NCBI RefSeq assembly: GCF_029626175.1
Contig: NZ_JARUBM010000002.1
Location: 4,481,001 to 4,545,000, forward strand
Length of the DNA: 64,000 bases
Reading direction: 5' to 3'
Source: Micromonospora sp. WMMD1082
GTDB taxonomy: Bacteria > Actinomycetota > Actinomycetes > Mycobacteriales > Micromonosporaceae
In this document: one piece after another, positions 24,705 through 32,144 of the stretch
Position numbering within the stretch: the stretch's first letter is position 1
Layout: each line of letters begins with the position of its first letter
The notes under the pieces: generated by a model
Seen by the model: only the letters and a program-made list of their open reading frames with translations
The model's database searches: none
What the model was told of the DNA's origin: nothing
Program-made: the position numbers and the translations under genes

Positions 24705-26390
24705 ATGGCCCGGGCTAAGCAGAACGAGAAGGCGACTGCCGTCCGTACCAGCAGCAGCAGTCGGGGGGTCCGGGTACGGTCCCGCGCGCAGATCATGGCG
24801 CTGACCGCGTCCGGGCTCGCGGCCCTCTGGGCGCTGACCATGCTCACCGGCGCCGGCCAGAAGGCGTACGCGATGGCCTTCTTCTTCACGGAGTTCTTCG
24901 CCGGGGTGATCGCCCTGGTCGCGATGAGCCTCACCGTGATGATGGGACTGCTCGCCACCGATCGGCTGGTGCTGCTGATCCGGCACCGGGTCCTGTTGCA
25001 GTCCGCGCACCGGGCCACCGGCATCCTCGCCGTCGCCGGTCTGGGCTTCCACGTCATCACGAAGATCATGAGTGGTCGGGCGGGGGTGACCGACGTCGCC
25101 GTGCCCTTCGTCGGTGGCCGGGGCCTCTACGTCGGGCTCGGCACCATCGCCGGCCTGCTCATGGTGAGCGTGCTGTGGACCGGCATCATCCGGGCGCGCT
25201 TCGCCGACGTCGGCCCGAAGTGGCTGTGGCGCGCCCTGCACTCCACGGCGTACGCGTCCTGGCCGTTCGCCATCTTCCACGGCCTCGGCACCGGTCGCCC
25301 GCCCGCCAGCTGGGTCAGCCTCAGCTACTTCGCCTGCGTGGCGCTGGTCGTGCTGGCGCTACTCGTCCGCCTCTCGGTCACCCTGCAACGGCGCAGCCGC
25401 GAGCAGCACCAGGCCGCCGCCCTCAACGAGGCCATGACCGGCAGCAAGTCCACCCGGCGTAGCGAGGCCGACGACGGCCGCGAGAAGCGGGTCCGCCGCG
25501 ACACCAGCTGGGCCGACAGCACCTCCGGCACCTGGGCCAGCCCCACCATCCGGCGCAACGACCCGGAACGGTTCACCGTCCCGATGGTCCCGGAGCCGGG
25601 CACGCTGGGCGAGCCGGTCCGGCCGGGCCGGGGCCGCCGCGACGAGGAGCTGGAGCCGGTCGGCGGGCGCCCCTCGCGCCGCGAGGAGGAGCTGGACCGG
25701 GTCGTCCGCCGCGAGACCGAGCAGTTCGAGCCGGTGGCGCGCCGCCGCGACGAGGAACCCGTCGGCCGGCGTACCTCCCGGCGGGACGAGGAACTGGAGA
25801 CCGGCTGGCGCGCAGCCCCGATGGCGGAGGACCTGGAGCCTCCGGTCCGCCGGTCCCGGCGCGACGAGGAACCGAGCCGGCGCCGCTCCCGGCGCGAGGA
25901 GGAGCGCGAGCCGGTGGGCCGTCGTTCGGCCCGCCGCGACGAGGAGATGCCGGAGTACGACCGCGAGCCGCGTCGCCGCCGCCGTGACGAGGAGGAGTAC
26001 GCCCCCTCCCGCCGCTCCCGGATGGAAGACGAGGCCGATGGCCGCTACTCGTCCGCGTCACGGCGTGCCGTGGAGGAGGCCGAGGAGCCCTGGGACAGCC
26101 CGCGCCGTTGGGAGTCGAGCGCCCCGATCTCCGCCGAGCCCCGCAGCGGTGGCGGGCGGCACAGCGTCGAGGACGACCGGCCCGAGGCCGAGGCCGACTA
26201 CTGGCGCCCGTCGGCGCGGTACGCCCAGGAGGAGGAGGCGGCCGACGACGAGACCCCCACCCTGGTCGACCTGGCCTCCCGGCGCGCCCGCCGGGCCTCG
26301 GCGGCGGAGAGCCGTCGCCGGCGTCAGCAGGCCGACCCGGACTCGGTCGACTCGGCCTACTGGGCCGGGCTGCGGGGTGAGGCCAAGTGA
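24705..26390 (+). CDS. Ferric-reductase-like transmembrane haem protein with long charged tail
   Basis: A 561-residue protein. Residues 30-240 hold about six membrane helices with the ferric-reductase-like pattern of paired histidines: SAHRATGILAVAGLGFH (His-x13-His) and LHSTAYASWPFAIFH (His-x12-His), suitable for two b-type haems. From about 250 to the end the protein is cytoplasmic and extremely rich in Arg, Glu and Asp, with repeated RRDEE/RREEE motifs, for example SRRDEEPSRRRSRREEEREP. This tail has no known fold. ATG 24705 is chosen for its GAGGAG site; earlier codons are not conserved-looking. The stop overlaps the NuoF-like gene by four bases, so the two products probably act together in membrane electron transfer. 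Confidence 0.72.
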   Translation: MARAKQNEKATAVRTSSSSRGVRVRSRAQIMALTASGLAALWALTMLTGAGQKAYAMAFFFTEFFAGVIALVAMSLTVMMGLLATDRLVLLIRHRVLLQSAHRATGILAVAGLGFHVITKIMSGRAGVTDVAVPFVGGRGLYVGLGTIAGLLMVSVLWTGIIRARFADVGPKWLWRALHSTAYASWPFAIFHGLGTGRPPASWVSLSYFACVALVVLALLVRLSVTLQRRSREQHQAAALNEAMTGSKSTRRSEADDGREKRVRRDTSWADSTSGTWASPTIRRNDPERFTVPMVPEPGTLGEPVRPGRGRRDEELEPVGGRPSRREEELDRVVRRETEQFEPVARRRDEEPVGRRTSRRDEELETGWRAAPMAEDLEPPVRRSRRDEEPSRRRSRREEEREPVGRRSARRDEEMPEYDREPRRRRRDEEEYAPSRRSRMEDEADGRYSSASRRAVEEAEEPWDSPRRWESSAPISAEPRSGGGRHSVEDDRPEAEADYWRPSARYAQEEEAADDETPTLVDLASRRARRASAAESRRRRQQADPDSVDSAYWAGLRGEAK

Positions 26391-27856
26391 CGGTGCGGAC
26401 AACCGTTCCACCGGTGGCCTGCGTCGGCGAGGCCCGGCTCACCGCCGGGTTCACCGAGTTCGGCCGGCTCGACCTGCGCGCCCACGAGATGGTGCACGGC
26501 CCGATCAGCCCGATGGAGCCGTCCAACCTGCTGCGACTGGCCGAGGACATCCAGCTCAAGGGCAAGGGCGGCGCCGGCTTCCCGTTCGCCAGGAAACTGC
26601 GGGCGGTGCTGGAGTCCTGCGAACGCCAGGACATGCCGCCCGTGGTGGTGGTCAACGCCACCGAGGGTGAGCCGGCCAGCTGGAAGGACAAGGTCCTGCT
26701 CACCCGGGCGCCGCACCTGATCCTCGATGGTGCTGCCCTGGCCGCCTTCGCGCTGGACGCGGAGGAGATCGTGCTCTGCGTGGCCGACGACCTGGTCGGC
26801 CGGGAGTCCCTCCTACAGGCGTTGGACGAACGCCGGATGCCGGCGCCGACCAGCGTCGTGACGGTGCCGCACCGGTTCATCAGCGGCGAGGGTGGCGCGC
26901 TGGTCAACGGGATCAACGGGCTGCCGCACATCCCGCCCGGCACCAAGAAGCGCTCCAGCGACTCCGGCGTCGGCGGGCTGCCCACCCTGCTCTCCAACGC
27001 CGAGACGTACTCGCAGGTGGCGGTGGCCGCCCGGCTCGGCCCGTACGAGTATGCGGCGCTCGGCACCGACGACGAGCCTGGCACCGTGCTGCTCAGCGTG
27101 ACCGGCGCGGCGAAGCGTCACGCGGTGGTGGAATGCGCCGCCGGCACCCCGCTGCGGGAGATCCTCGAACTCTGCGAGGTGCCCGACGGTCCGGGCATCC
27201 TGATGGGCGGCTACCACGGCAAGTGGATCACCAGGGAGGCGGCGGAGAAGGCCGAGGTCTCCCGCAAGGGGCTCGCGGCGGTCGGTGGCACCCTCGGTGC
27301 CGGCATCATCGTCCCGCTCGCCAACGACACCTGCCCGCTCGGTGAGGCGGCGCAGGTGGTGCGCTACCTGTCCGGCGAGTCCGCCGGGCAGTGCGGCCCG
27401 TGCAAGCGAGGGCTGCCCGACCTGGCCCGCGCCGTCGACCTGGCGGTCTCCGGCAGCGCGCCGGTGGAGGTCGTCCGGGCCGCCGCCGGCGACGTCAAGG
27501 GCCGTGGCGCGTGCAGCCACCCCGACGGTACGTCCCGGTTCGCCCTGTCGGCGATGGAGGTCTTCGCCGACGACCTGAGGAAGCACACCACCGGCGAGGG
27601 CTGCGGCCGGCGGGTCAAGGGCATGATGGGCCTGCCCGGCGCGCCCGACGCCAACCCGCAGAAGCTGATCCTGGACTGGTCCCGCTGTGACGGGCACGGC
27701 CTCTGCGCCCACGTGGTGCCGGACTTCATCCGGCTCGACCAGAACGGATACCCCGCCTTCCCGCCCACCCCCGTGCCGACCTGGCTGCGGGAGGGCGCGG
27801 CGAAGGCGGTGAAGGTCTGCCCGGCGCTCGCGCTGCGGCTGGCCAAGGCCGAGTAA
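26387..27856 (+). CDS. NuoF-like FMN/FeS oxidoreductase fused to a C-terminal ferredoxin
   Basis: A 489-residue fusion. Residues 30-370 resemble the complex I 51-kDa subunit: FMN/NADH loops KGKGGAGFPFARKL and NATEGEPASWKDKVLLTRAP, an SLBB-like section, and a [4Fe-4S] site with QCGPCKRG and GRGACSHPDG. After about residue 420 a small ferredoxin follows (LDWSRCDGHGLCAHVVPDFI, ending KVCPALAL), with three Cys, suggesting a [3Fe-4S] or modified cluster. This is not a nuo operon: no other complex I genes are present. With the haem membrane protein before it, it likely passes electrons between NAD(P)H or a ferredoxin pool and a membrane acceptor. Confidence 0.8.
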   Translation: MTVRTTVPPVACVGEARLTAGFTEFGRLDLRAHEMVHGPISPMEPSNLLRLAEDIQLKGKGGAGFPFARKLRAVLESCERQDMPPVVVVNATEGEPASWKDKVLLTRAPHLILDGAALAAFALDAEEIVLCVADDLVGRESLLQALDERRMPAPTSVVTVPHRFISGEGGALVNGINGLPHIPPGTKKRSSDSGVGGLPTLLSNAETYSQVAVAARLGPYEYAALGTDDEPGTVLLSVTGAAKRHAVVECAAGTPLREILELCEVPDGPGILMGGYHGKWITREAAEKAEVSRKGLAAVGGTLGAGIIVPLANDTCPLGEAAQVVRYLSGESAGQCGPCKRGLPDLARAVDLAVSGSAPVEVVRAAAGDVKGRGACSHPDGTSRFALSAMEVFADDLRKHTTGEGCGRRVKGMMGLPGAPDANPQKLILDWSRCDGHGLCAHVVPDFIRLDQNGYPAFPPTPVPTWLREGAAKAVKVCPALALRLAKAE

Positions 27857-27885
27857 GCCGGGGAGCGACAACCGAGGAGACGCGG

Positions 27886-28473
27886 ATGGGGTCGGCACGC
27901 ACGACGAGACGGTCCACCGGTGCGCTGGCCGCCCTGCTGCTCGCCGCCGCGCTGGCCGGGTGTGGCGCGGGCGCCGAAGCGACCGGGCCGGCCGAGCTGC
28001 CGCCCACCGCGACTCCGGCGGTCGGCGCCGCCCCGCCCCCGTCGACCGGCCCGGCCAGCCCGGTGCCGGTACCGGAGACGCTCCGCTTCACCGGCCGGAC
28101 CCTGGACGGTGCGGCATTCGACGCCGCCACCCTCGCCGGCCGGCCGGTGGTGCTCTGGTTCTGGGCACCGTGGTGTGCCACCTGCGCCAGCCAGGCGTGG
28201 ACGGTCGCCGAGATCGCACCCGGGTTCCGGGATACCGTGCCGATCATCGGTGTCGCCGGGCTCGGTGAGCGCAAGGCGATGACCGACTTCGTCACCGAGT
28301 TCGAGCTGGGCCCGGTGCCGCAGATCGAGGACCGGGAGGGTGCGCTCTGGCGGCGCTTCGAGGTCGTCGAGCAGAGCACCTTCGTGATCATCGATCGGGA
28401 CGGCCGGGTGATCCACCAGGGCTTCCTGGACGGCGAGGACCTCACCCGCCGGGTCACCGCGCTGGCCACCTGA
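27886..28473 (+). CDS. TlpA/ResA-like thioredoxin-fold lipoprotein
   Basis: A 195-residue exported thiol-disulfide protein. The lipoprotein signal ALLLAAALAGCGAG carries the lipidated Cys near residue 25, followed by a Pro/Thr linker. The thioredoxin domain starts at about 62 (LRFTGRTLDGAAFDAATLAG) with the redox site FWAPWCATCASQAW near 88, and includes the cis-Pro loop (GPVPQIEDREGALWRRF) and FVIIDRDGRVIHQG. Such proteins reduce apocytochrome c or other extracellular thiols, drawing electrons from CcdA, which is the next gene. It lies 29 bases after the NuoF-like gene. Confidence 0.85.
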   Translation: MGSARTTRRSTGALAALLLAAALAGCGAGAEATGPAELPPTATPAVGAAPPPSTGPASPVPVPETLRFTGRTLDGAAFDAATLAGRPVVLWFWAPWCATCASQAWTVAEIAPGFRDTVPIIGVAGLGERKAMTDFVTEFELGPVPQIEDREGALWRRFEVVEQSTFVIIDRDGRVIHQGFLDGEDLTRRVTALAT

Positions 28474-28507
28474 TGACGGCGCCGCTGTCGCCGTTGCCGG
28501 CCGCCTG

Positions 28508-29368
28508 ATGGAGGCGCCGCTGCTGCTCGCGCTGACCGCGGGCATGCTCGGCGCGGTCAACCCGTGCGGCTTCGCGATGCTGCCCGCGTACCTGTCGTTG
28601 CTGGTGGCCGGCGCCACCGACACCCGAGGCGCCGTCGGGCGGGCGCTCACCGCGGCGGGTGCGCTCACCCTCGGGTACGTCCTGGTCTTCGGCGCCTTCG
28701 GGCTGGCGCTGGCGCCGATCGCCGGCTGGCTGCGCCCCCGGCTGCCCTGGTTCACCGTCGGGCTGGGGCTGCTGCTGGTGCTGCTCGGCTGCTGGCTGCT
28801 CGCCGGCCGGCGACTGCCCACCCTCCGCCCCCTGGCCCGGGCACCCCGGCTGACCCGTACCGTGCCGTCGATGGTGCTGTTCGGCATGGCCTACGCGACG
28901 GCCTCGCTGGGCTGCGCCATCGCGCCGTTCCTGGCGATCGTGGTGACCAGCCTCCAGGCCGGCTCGGCGCTGCGCGGGACGGCGCTGTTCGGCGCGTACG
29001 CCCTCGGGATGGGGTTGGTGGTCGCGGTGGCCGCGCTCGGCGTGGCGCTGGTGCGCGGCGAGGTGGTGGCCCGGCTGCGCGGCGCCGGCGCCTGGGCGCC
29101 CCGGCTCGGCGGCGCGGTGCTGCTGCTCGCCGGCGGCTACGTCGCCTGGTACGGCTGGTACGAGGCGCGGCTGGCCGCCGGGCGCCGCGACGCGCTCACC
29201 GACCCCGTGATCATCGCCGCCGCCGGCGCTCAGCGCTGGTTGGCCGACACCCTGGACAGCGCCGGCCCCACCGTGCTCGCGGTCATCCTGGCCGTCCTGC
29301 TGACCCTGGCCGCCCTGACCCGCCGGCTGAGAACCCGCGCTGACCCGGGTGGGGTCAGCGGGGGGTGA
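28508..29368 (+). CDS. CcdA/DsbD-like transmembrane thiol transporter
   Basis: A 286-residue membrane protein with about six to eight helices. The two family Cys positions are in GAVNPCGFAMLPAYLSLL near residue 20 and in ATASLGCAIAPFLAIV near residue 139; both follow the NPC and GC patterns of CcdA. CcdA carries reducing power from cytoplasmic thioredoxin to exported partners, here most likely the TlpA-like lipoprotein. No cytochrome c synthesis genes (resB, resC) are adjacent, so the target may be the redox operon itself. The last 14 bases overlap the end of the convergent serS. Confidence 0.85.
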   Translation: MEAPLLLALTAGMLGAVNPCGFAMLPAYLSLLVAGATDTRGAVGRALTAAGALTLGYVLVFGAFGLALAPIAGWLRPRLPWFTVGLGLLLVLLGCWLLAGRRLPTLRPLARAPRLTRTVPSMVLFGMAYATASLGCAIAPFLAIVVTSLQAGSALRGTALFGAYALGMGLVVAVAALGVALVRGEVVARLRGAGAWAPRLGGAVLLLAGGYVAWYGWYEARLAAGRRDALTDPVIIAAAGAQRWLADTLDSAGPTVLAVILAVLLTLAALTRRLRTRADPGGVSGG

Positions 29369-30635
29369 GGCGGTCGGTGCCCAGACGGTCGCGGAGCACC
29401 TCCGGCACCAGCACGGAGCCGTCGGGCTGCTGGAACTGCTCCAGGATGGCCGGGAAGAGACGGCTGGTGGCCAGGGCCGAGCCGTTGAGGGTGTGCACGA
29501 AGCGGGTCTGCTTGCCGCCCGGCTCGCGGTAGCGGATGGCCGCCCGGCGGGCCTGGTAGTCACCGCCCCAGGAGACCGACGAGACCTCCTTGTACTTGCC
29601 GGTGCTCGGCATCCAGACCTCGATGTCGAGGGTCCGGCGCATCGAGGCGCTGGAGTCGCCGGCCGCGAGCAGGCTGCGCTGGTAGTGCAGGCCGAGCGCC
29701 TCGACCAGGCTCTCCGCGTGGGTGACCATCTGCTCCAGCGCCGCGTCGGCCTGCTCGGGCAGGGTGAACTGGAAGATCTCCACCTTGTTGAACTGGTGAC
29801 CCCGGACCGTGCCCCGCTCGTCGGAGTGCGAGCCGGCCGCCTCGCGCCGGTAACAGGGGGTGTACGCGAACACCCGCAGCGGCAGCTTCGCGGTCTCCAG
29901 GATCTCGTCCTGGTACGCCCCGAGGATCGCGGTCTCCGCCGTCGGCAGCAGGAACTGCCCGCGCGGGGCGGACTGGGCGTCCAGGTGGTAGACGTCGTCG
30001 TAGAACTTCGGGAACTGGCCGGCGGCGAAACCGGCGCTGTCCAGCAGCAGGTGCGGTGGGAGGAGGAACTCGTACCCGGCCTCGATGTTCCGCTCGATCA
30101 GGAAGTTGATCAGTGCCCACTCCAGCCGGGCGCCGAGGCCGGTGTACATCCAGAAGCCGGATCCGCCGAGCTTGACGCCGCGTTCGTGGTCCACCAGGCC
30201 CAGCATCCGGCTCAACTCGACGTGGTCGCGGACCTTCTCGATGGCCGGCGGCGCGCCGAAGGTCTTCACCACCCGGTTGGCCTCCTTGCCGCCGGGCACC
30301 ACGTCGTCGGCGGGCAGGTTGGGCAGCTCGCTCATGGTGGTCCGCAGCCGGGCCTGCACCTCGCCGAGCTCGGCCTCCAGCTCGGCGATCTGCTTACGGC
30401 CGCTCTCGCTGCTCACCTCCGGCTCGACGCCGGCCCGCTTCGCCTGCGCGTACGCCCGGGCCTCGGCCTTGCGGCGCTGGCGCTCCCCGTCGATCTCACT
30501 GATCAGCCGACGACGCTCCCGGTCGAGCTGCTGGATCTCGTCCAGCGCCCGGTCGACCTCGGCGGCGTCCAGCCGCTTCGCCAGCGCGGTCGCCACCGCG
30601 TCGCGATCCTTCCGGATCAACTCCATGTCGAGCAT
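29355..30635 (-). CDS. serS: Seryl-tRNA synthetase
   Basis: A 426-residue class II synthetase charging tRNA-Ser. The N-terminal tRNA-binding coiled-coil arm spans about residues 30-105 (DEIQQLDRERRRLISEIDGE...). The catalytic core shows SGFWMYTGLGARLEWALINF (motif 1 region), the motif 2 loop AYTPCYRREAAGSHSDERGT and motif 3 NGSALATSRLFPAILEQFQQ. Length and motifs match normal bacterial SerRS. ATG 30635 begins MLDMELIRKDRD, typical of the family. It is divergent from the lanthipeptide cluster. Confidence 0.96.
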   Translation of the reverse strand: MLDMELIRKDRDAVATALAKRLDAAEVDRALDEIQQLDRERRRLISEIDGERQRRKAEARAYAQAKRAGVEPEVSSESGRKQIAELEAELGEVQARLRTTMSELPNLPADDVVPGGKEANRVVKTFGAPPAIEKVRDHVELSRMLGLVDHERGVKLGGSGFWMYTGLGARLEWALINFLIERNIEAGYEFLLPPHLLLDSAGFAAGQFPKFYDDVYHLDAQSAPRGQFLLPTAETAILGAYQDEILETAKLPLRVFAYTPCYRREAAGSHSDERGTVRGHQFNKVEIFQFTLPEQADAALEQMVTHAESLVEALGLHYQRSLLAAGDSSASMRRTLDIEVWMPSTGKYKEVSSVSWGGDYQARRAAIRYREPGGKQTRFVHTLNGSALATSRLFPAILEQFQQPDGSVLVPEVLRDRLGTDRLTPR

Positions 30636-30944
30636 GCTGCTCCGTACGCCTCCGTCCGGGCTGGGGTGGACCTCAAGATGCTACCGCCGCGCCCGGTGCG
30701 CCCCGCCCGGCGTACCCCGGTGGCAATCCGCCGGACGACAAATCCACAAGACGTGTGCCGGCTGCCGTTCGGTCAGTGGGTTTCTGCCTGTAGCCGTACG
30801 AATTCGGTGCTGGATTTGAGATCGGGCCGCATAGCGAACGCGTAGCCGACGCATTGGCCGCGTGACCATACTGGTCCTCGCAATGGGCGCGGCGTGGGAA
30901 TCCCACGCCGCAATTGGCCCTCGTGGATCACAGAAGGGACTGGT
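30636..30944. promoter_or_regulatory. serS/lanthipeptide intergenic region with leader hairpin
   Basis: No gene is seen in these 309 bases, which must contain the promoters of serS (leftward) and of the lanthipeptide cluster (rightward). The clearest element is a perfect inverted repeat of 11-base arms around one base, 30889-30911 (GCGGCGTGGGA-A-TCCCACGCCGC), 33 bases before the precursor ATG. It could be an operator or an mRNA hairpin. A ribosome site AAGGGA lies at 30934-30939. I could not identify convincing SARP-type direct repeats or a good -35/-10 pair. Confidence 0.5.
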
Positions 30945-31151
30945 ATGGCCGACAACAACACCCTGGACGCCCAGGCCGAGTATTTCCTCGACCTGGACGA
31001 CCTCGACCTCGCCGGGGTTGACGTGGACGTCTGGGACAAGACCGCGGGCGGCACCACCGCGGCGTGCGTCATCCGGACGATCACGGTCGTCACCCGGGCT
31101 GTCTGCGGCTCGATCGACTGCAGCGCGCCGCCCCCCGGTGGCTCCTACTAA
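30945..31151 (+). CDS. Lanthipeptide precursor peptide (LanA)
   Basis: A 68-residue precursor with a well-placed AAGGGA ribosome site. Residues 1-36 form an acidic leader (ending WDKTAGG) with YFLDLDDLDL at 13-22, comparable to the FNLD/FxLD box that LanB dehydratases recognise. A double glycine at 35-36 marks the likely cut site of the C39 peptidase encoded at 35936. The proposed 32-residue core holds Cys at core positions 5, 18 and 23 and Thr/Ser at 1, 2, 9, 11, 14, 20, 24 and 31. TTAAC, TRAVC and SIDC give three natural ring candidates, and the tail APPPGGSY has no ring. I do not recognise the core as a known lantibiotic. Confidence 0.85.
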   Translation: MADNNTLDAQAEYFLDLDDLDLAGVDVDVWDKTAGGTTAACVIRTITVVTRAVCGSIDCSAPPPGGSY

Positions 31152-31175
31152 TCCCGTCAGGTTGGTATAGGACCG

Positions 31176-32144
31176 GTGAATCAGCTCAGCCCTCCTGTGC
31201 TGTGGCTGCGGAACGGTCCCGAGGAGGTCCAGAGCCTGGTCGCAGGCCTGGACCTCGTTCGGGCCGCCGCCCACGAGGATGCCAGTCACGCGTGGCTCTG
31301 CATGATCGCGAACGGGACCGCGCACTACCTGTCCACGTACGCACCGACGGAGCTGCTGTCGAGGTTCTACGCCGGCGGCAACGAGCTGTACGGCGTGGTT
31401 GCCCCGGTCGGCCGGCTGAGTACCGGAGCGGATGGCGGGCTGGTGCTCGACGGGTGCTGGCGGTTCGGCTCGGGGTCGCACCGGGCTGCCGTGATGGCGA
31501 TGGGATGCGAGCCGGTGGACGGTCGCCGGACCACCGTCCTCGTCGACCGCGTGCGGCTGGAAGTGGCGCAGCCATGGGATGGGCCGGGGCTGCTCGCGAC
31601 CGCCAGCCACACCCTGCGGGCACGCGGTGTCCGGGTATCGCCGGCCGACGTGGTCGACATGACCGACGTCCCGACCGGTCGACCGGTCGGGATCTACGCC
31701 GATCCGGATCTGTTCCTGGCGAATATGCCCGGGGTGGCGATCGGGCTCGCCGAACGGCTGTTGGCGCTGCTCGGCCCTGGCCCGGTGCCCGGCGCGTGGC
31801 AGGCCACATATGCCGAGGCGGCCGCCCGGAACACCCTCGCCCGGCGCGGCTTGTCCGGGATGTTGCACAGCTTTGATGCGTTGGCCCGCGCCGGAAGACT
31901 CGCGCAGTTCTCGCCGGCGTTGCGGCAAGAGTTCCTGCTGATGTTGAGCGCTGCCTATCACGTCGGTCTGGATGCCGCGCTGATGCTGGCAGAAAGCTGC
32001 GATTCGACCGACCCGGAGGTGCGGCAGCAGCTGGGGCAGGCGCGCGTCGACATCGCGACCATGCGGCCGCATGGGGCGATGCGGGCAGCCAGGTGGGTCA
32101 CCGCACAGCCGGGCGCACGGTCCACGGAAGGGGCGTCCCGATGA
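31176..32144 (+). CDS. Acyl-CoA-dehydrogenase-fold flavoprotein of the lanthipeptide cluster
   Basis: A 322-residue protein resembling the acyl-CoA dehydrogenase / flavin-dependent (group D) monooxygenase superfamily. The middle-domain phrase GGLVLDGCWRFGSGSHRAAV matches the GRWxFxSGxxHA pattern of HsaA/HpaB-like hydroxylases, and the C-terminal third is an alpha bundle (FSPALRQEFLLMLSAAYHVG). The usual N-terminal helical domain is short. It starts 25 bases after the precursor stop and overlaps lanB by four bases, so a role in tailoring the peptide is likely. Oxidation of a side chain or reduction of dehydro-residues are both possible, and neither can be chosen from sequence. Confidence 0.6.
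   Translation: MNQLSPPVLWLRNGPEEVQSLVAGLDLVRAAAHEDASHAWLCMIANGTAHYLSTYAPTELLSRFYAGGNELYGVVAPVGRLSTGADGGLVLDGCWRFGSGSHRAAVMAMGCEPVDGRRTTVLVDRVRLEVAQPWDGPGLLATASHTLRARGVRVSPADVVDMTDVPTGRPVGIYADPDLFLANMPGVAIGLAERLLALLGPGPVPGAWQATYAEAAARNTLARRGLSGMLHSFDALARAGRLAQFSPALRQEFLLMLSAAYHVGLDAALMLAESCDSTDPEVRQQLGQARVDIATMRPHGAMRAARWVTAQPGARSTEGASR

Noticed and set aside
26387..27856. True complex I nuoF gene
   Set aside because: A C-terminal ferredoxin is fused on and no nuoE, nuoG or other subunits are nearby; it is a NuoF-like fusion in another context.
30889..30911. Hairpin before the precursor as a T-box or other riboswitch
   Set aside because: Only a simple 11-base stem is present, without the T-box sequence, antiterminator or other conserved blocks. 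It is reported only as a possible operator or leader hairpin.
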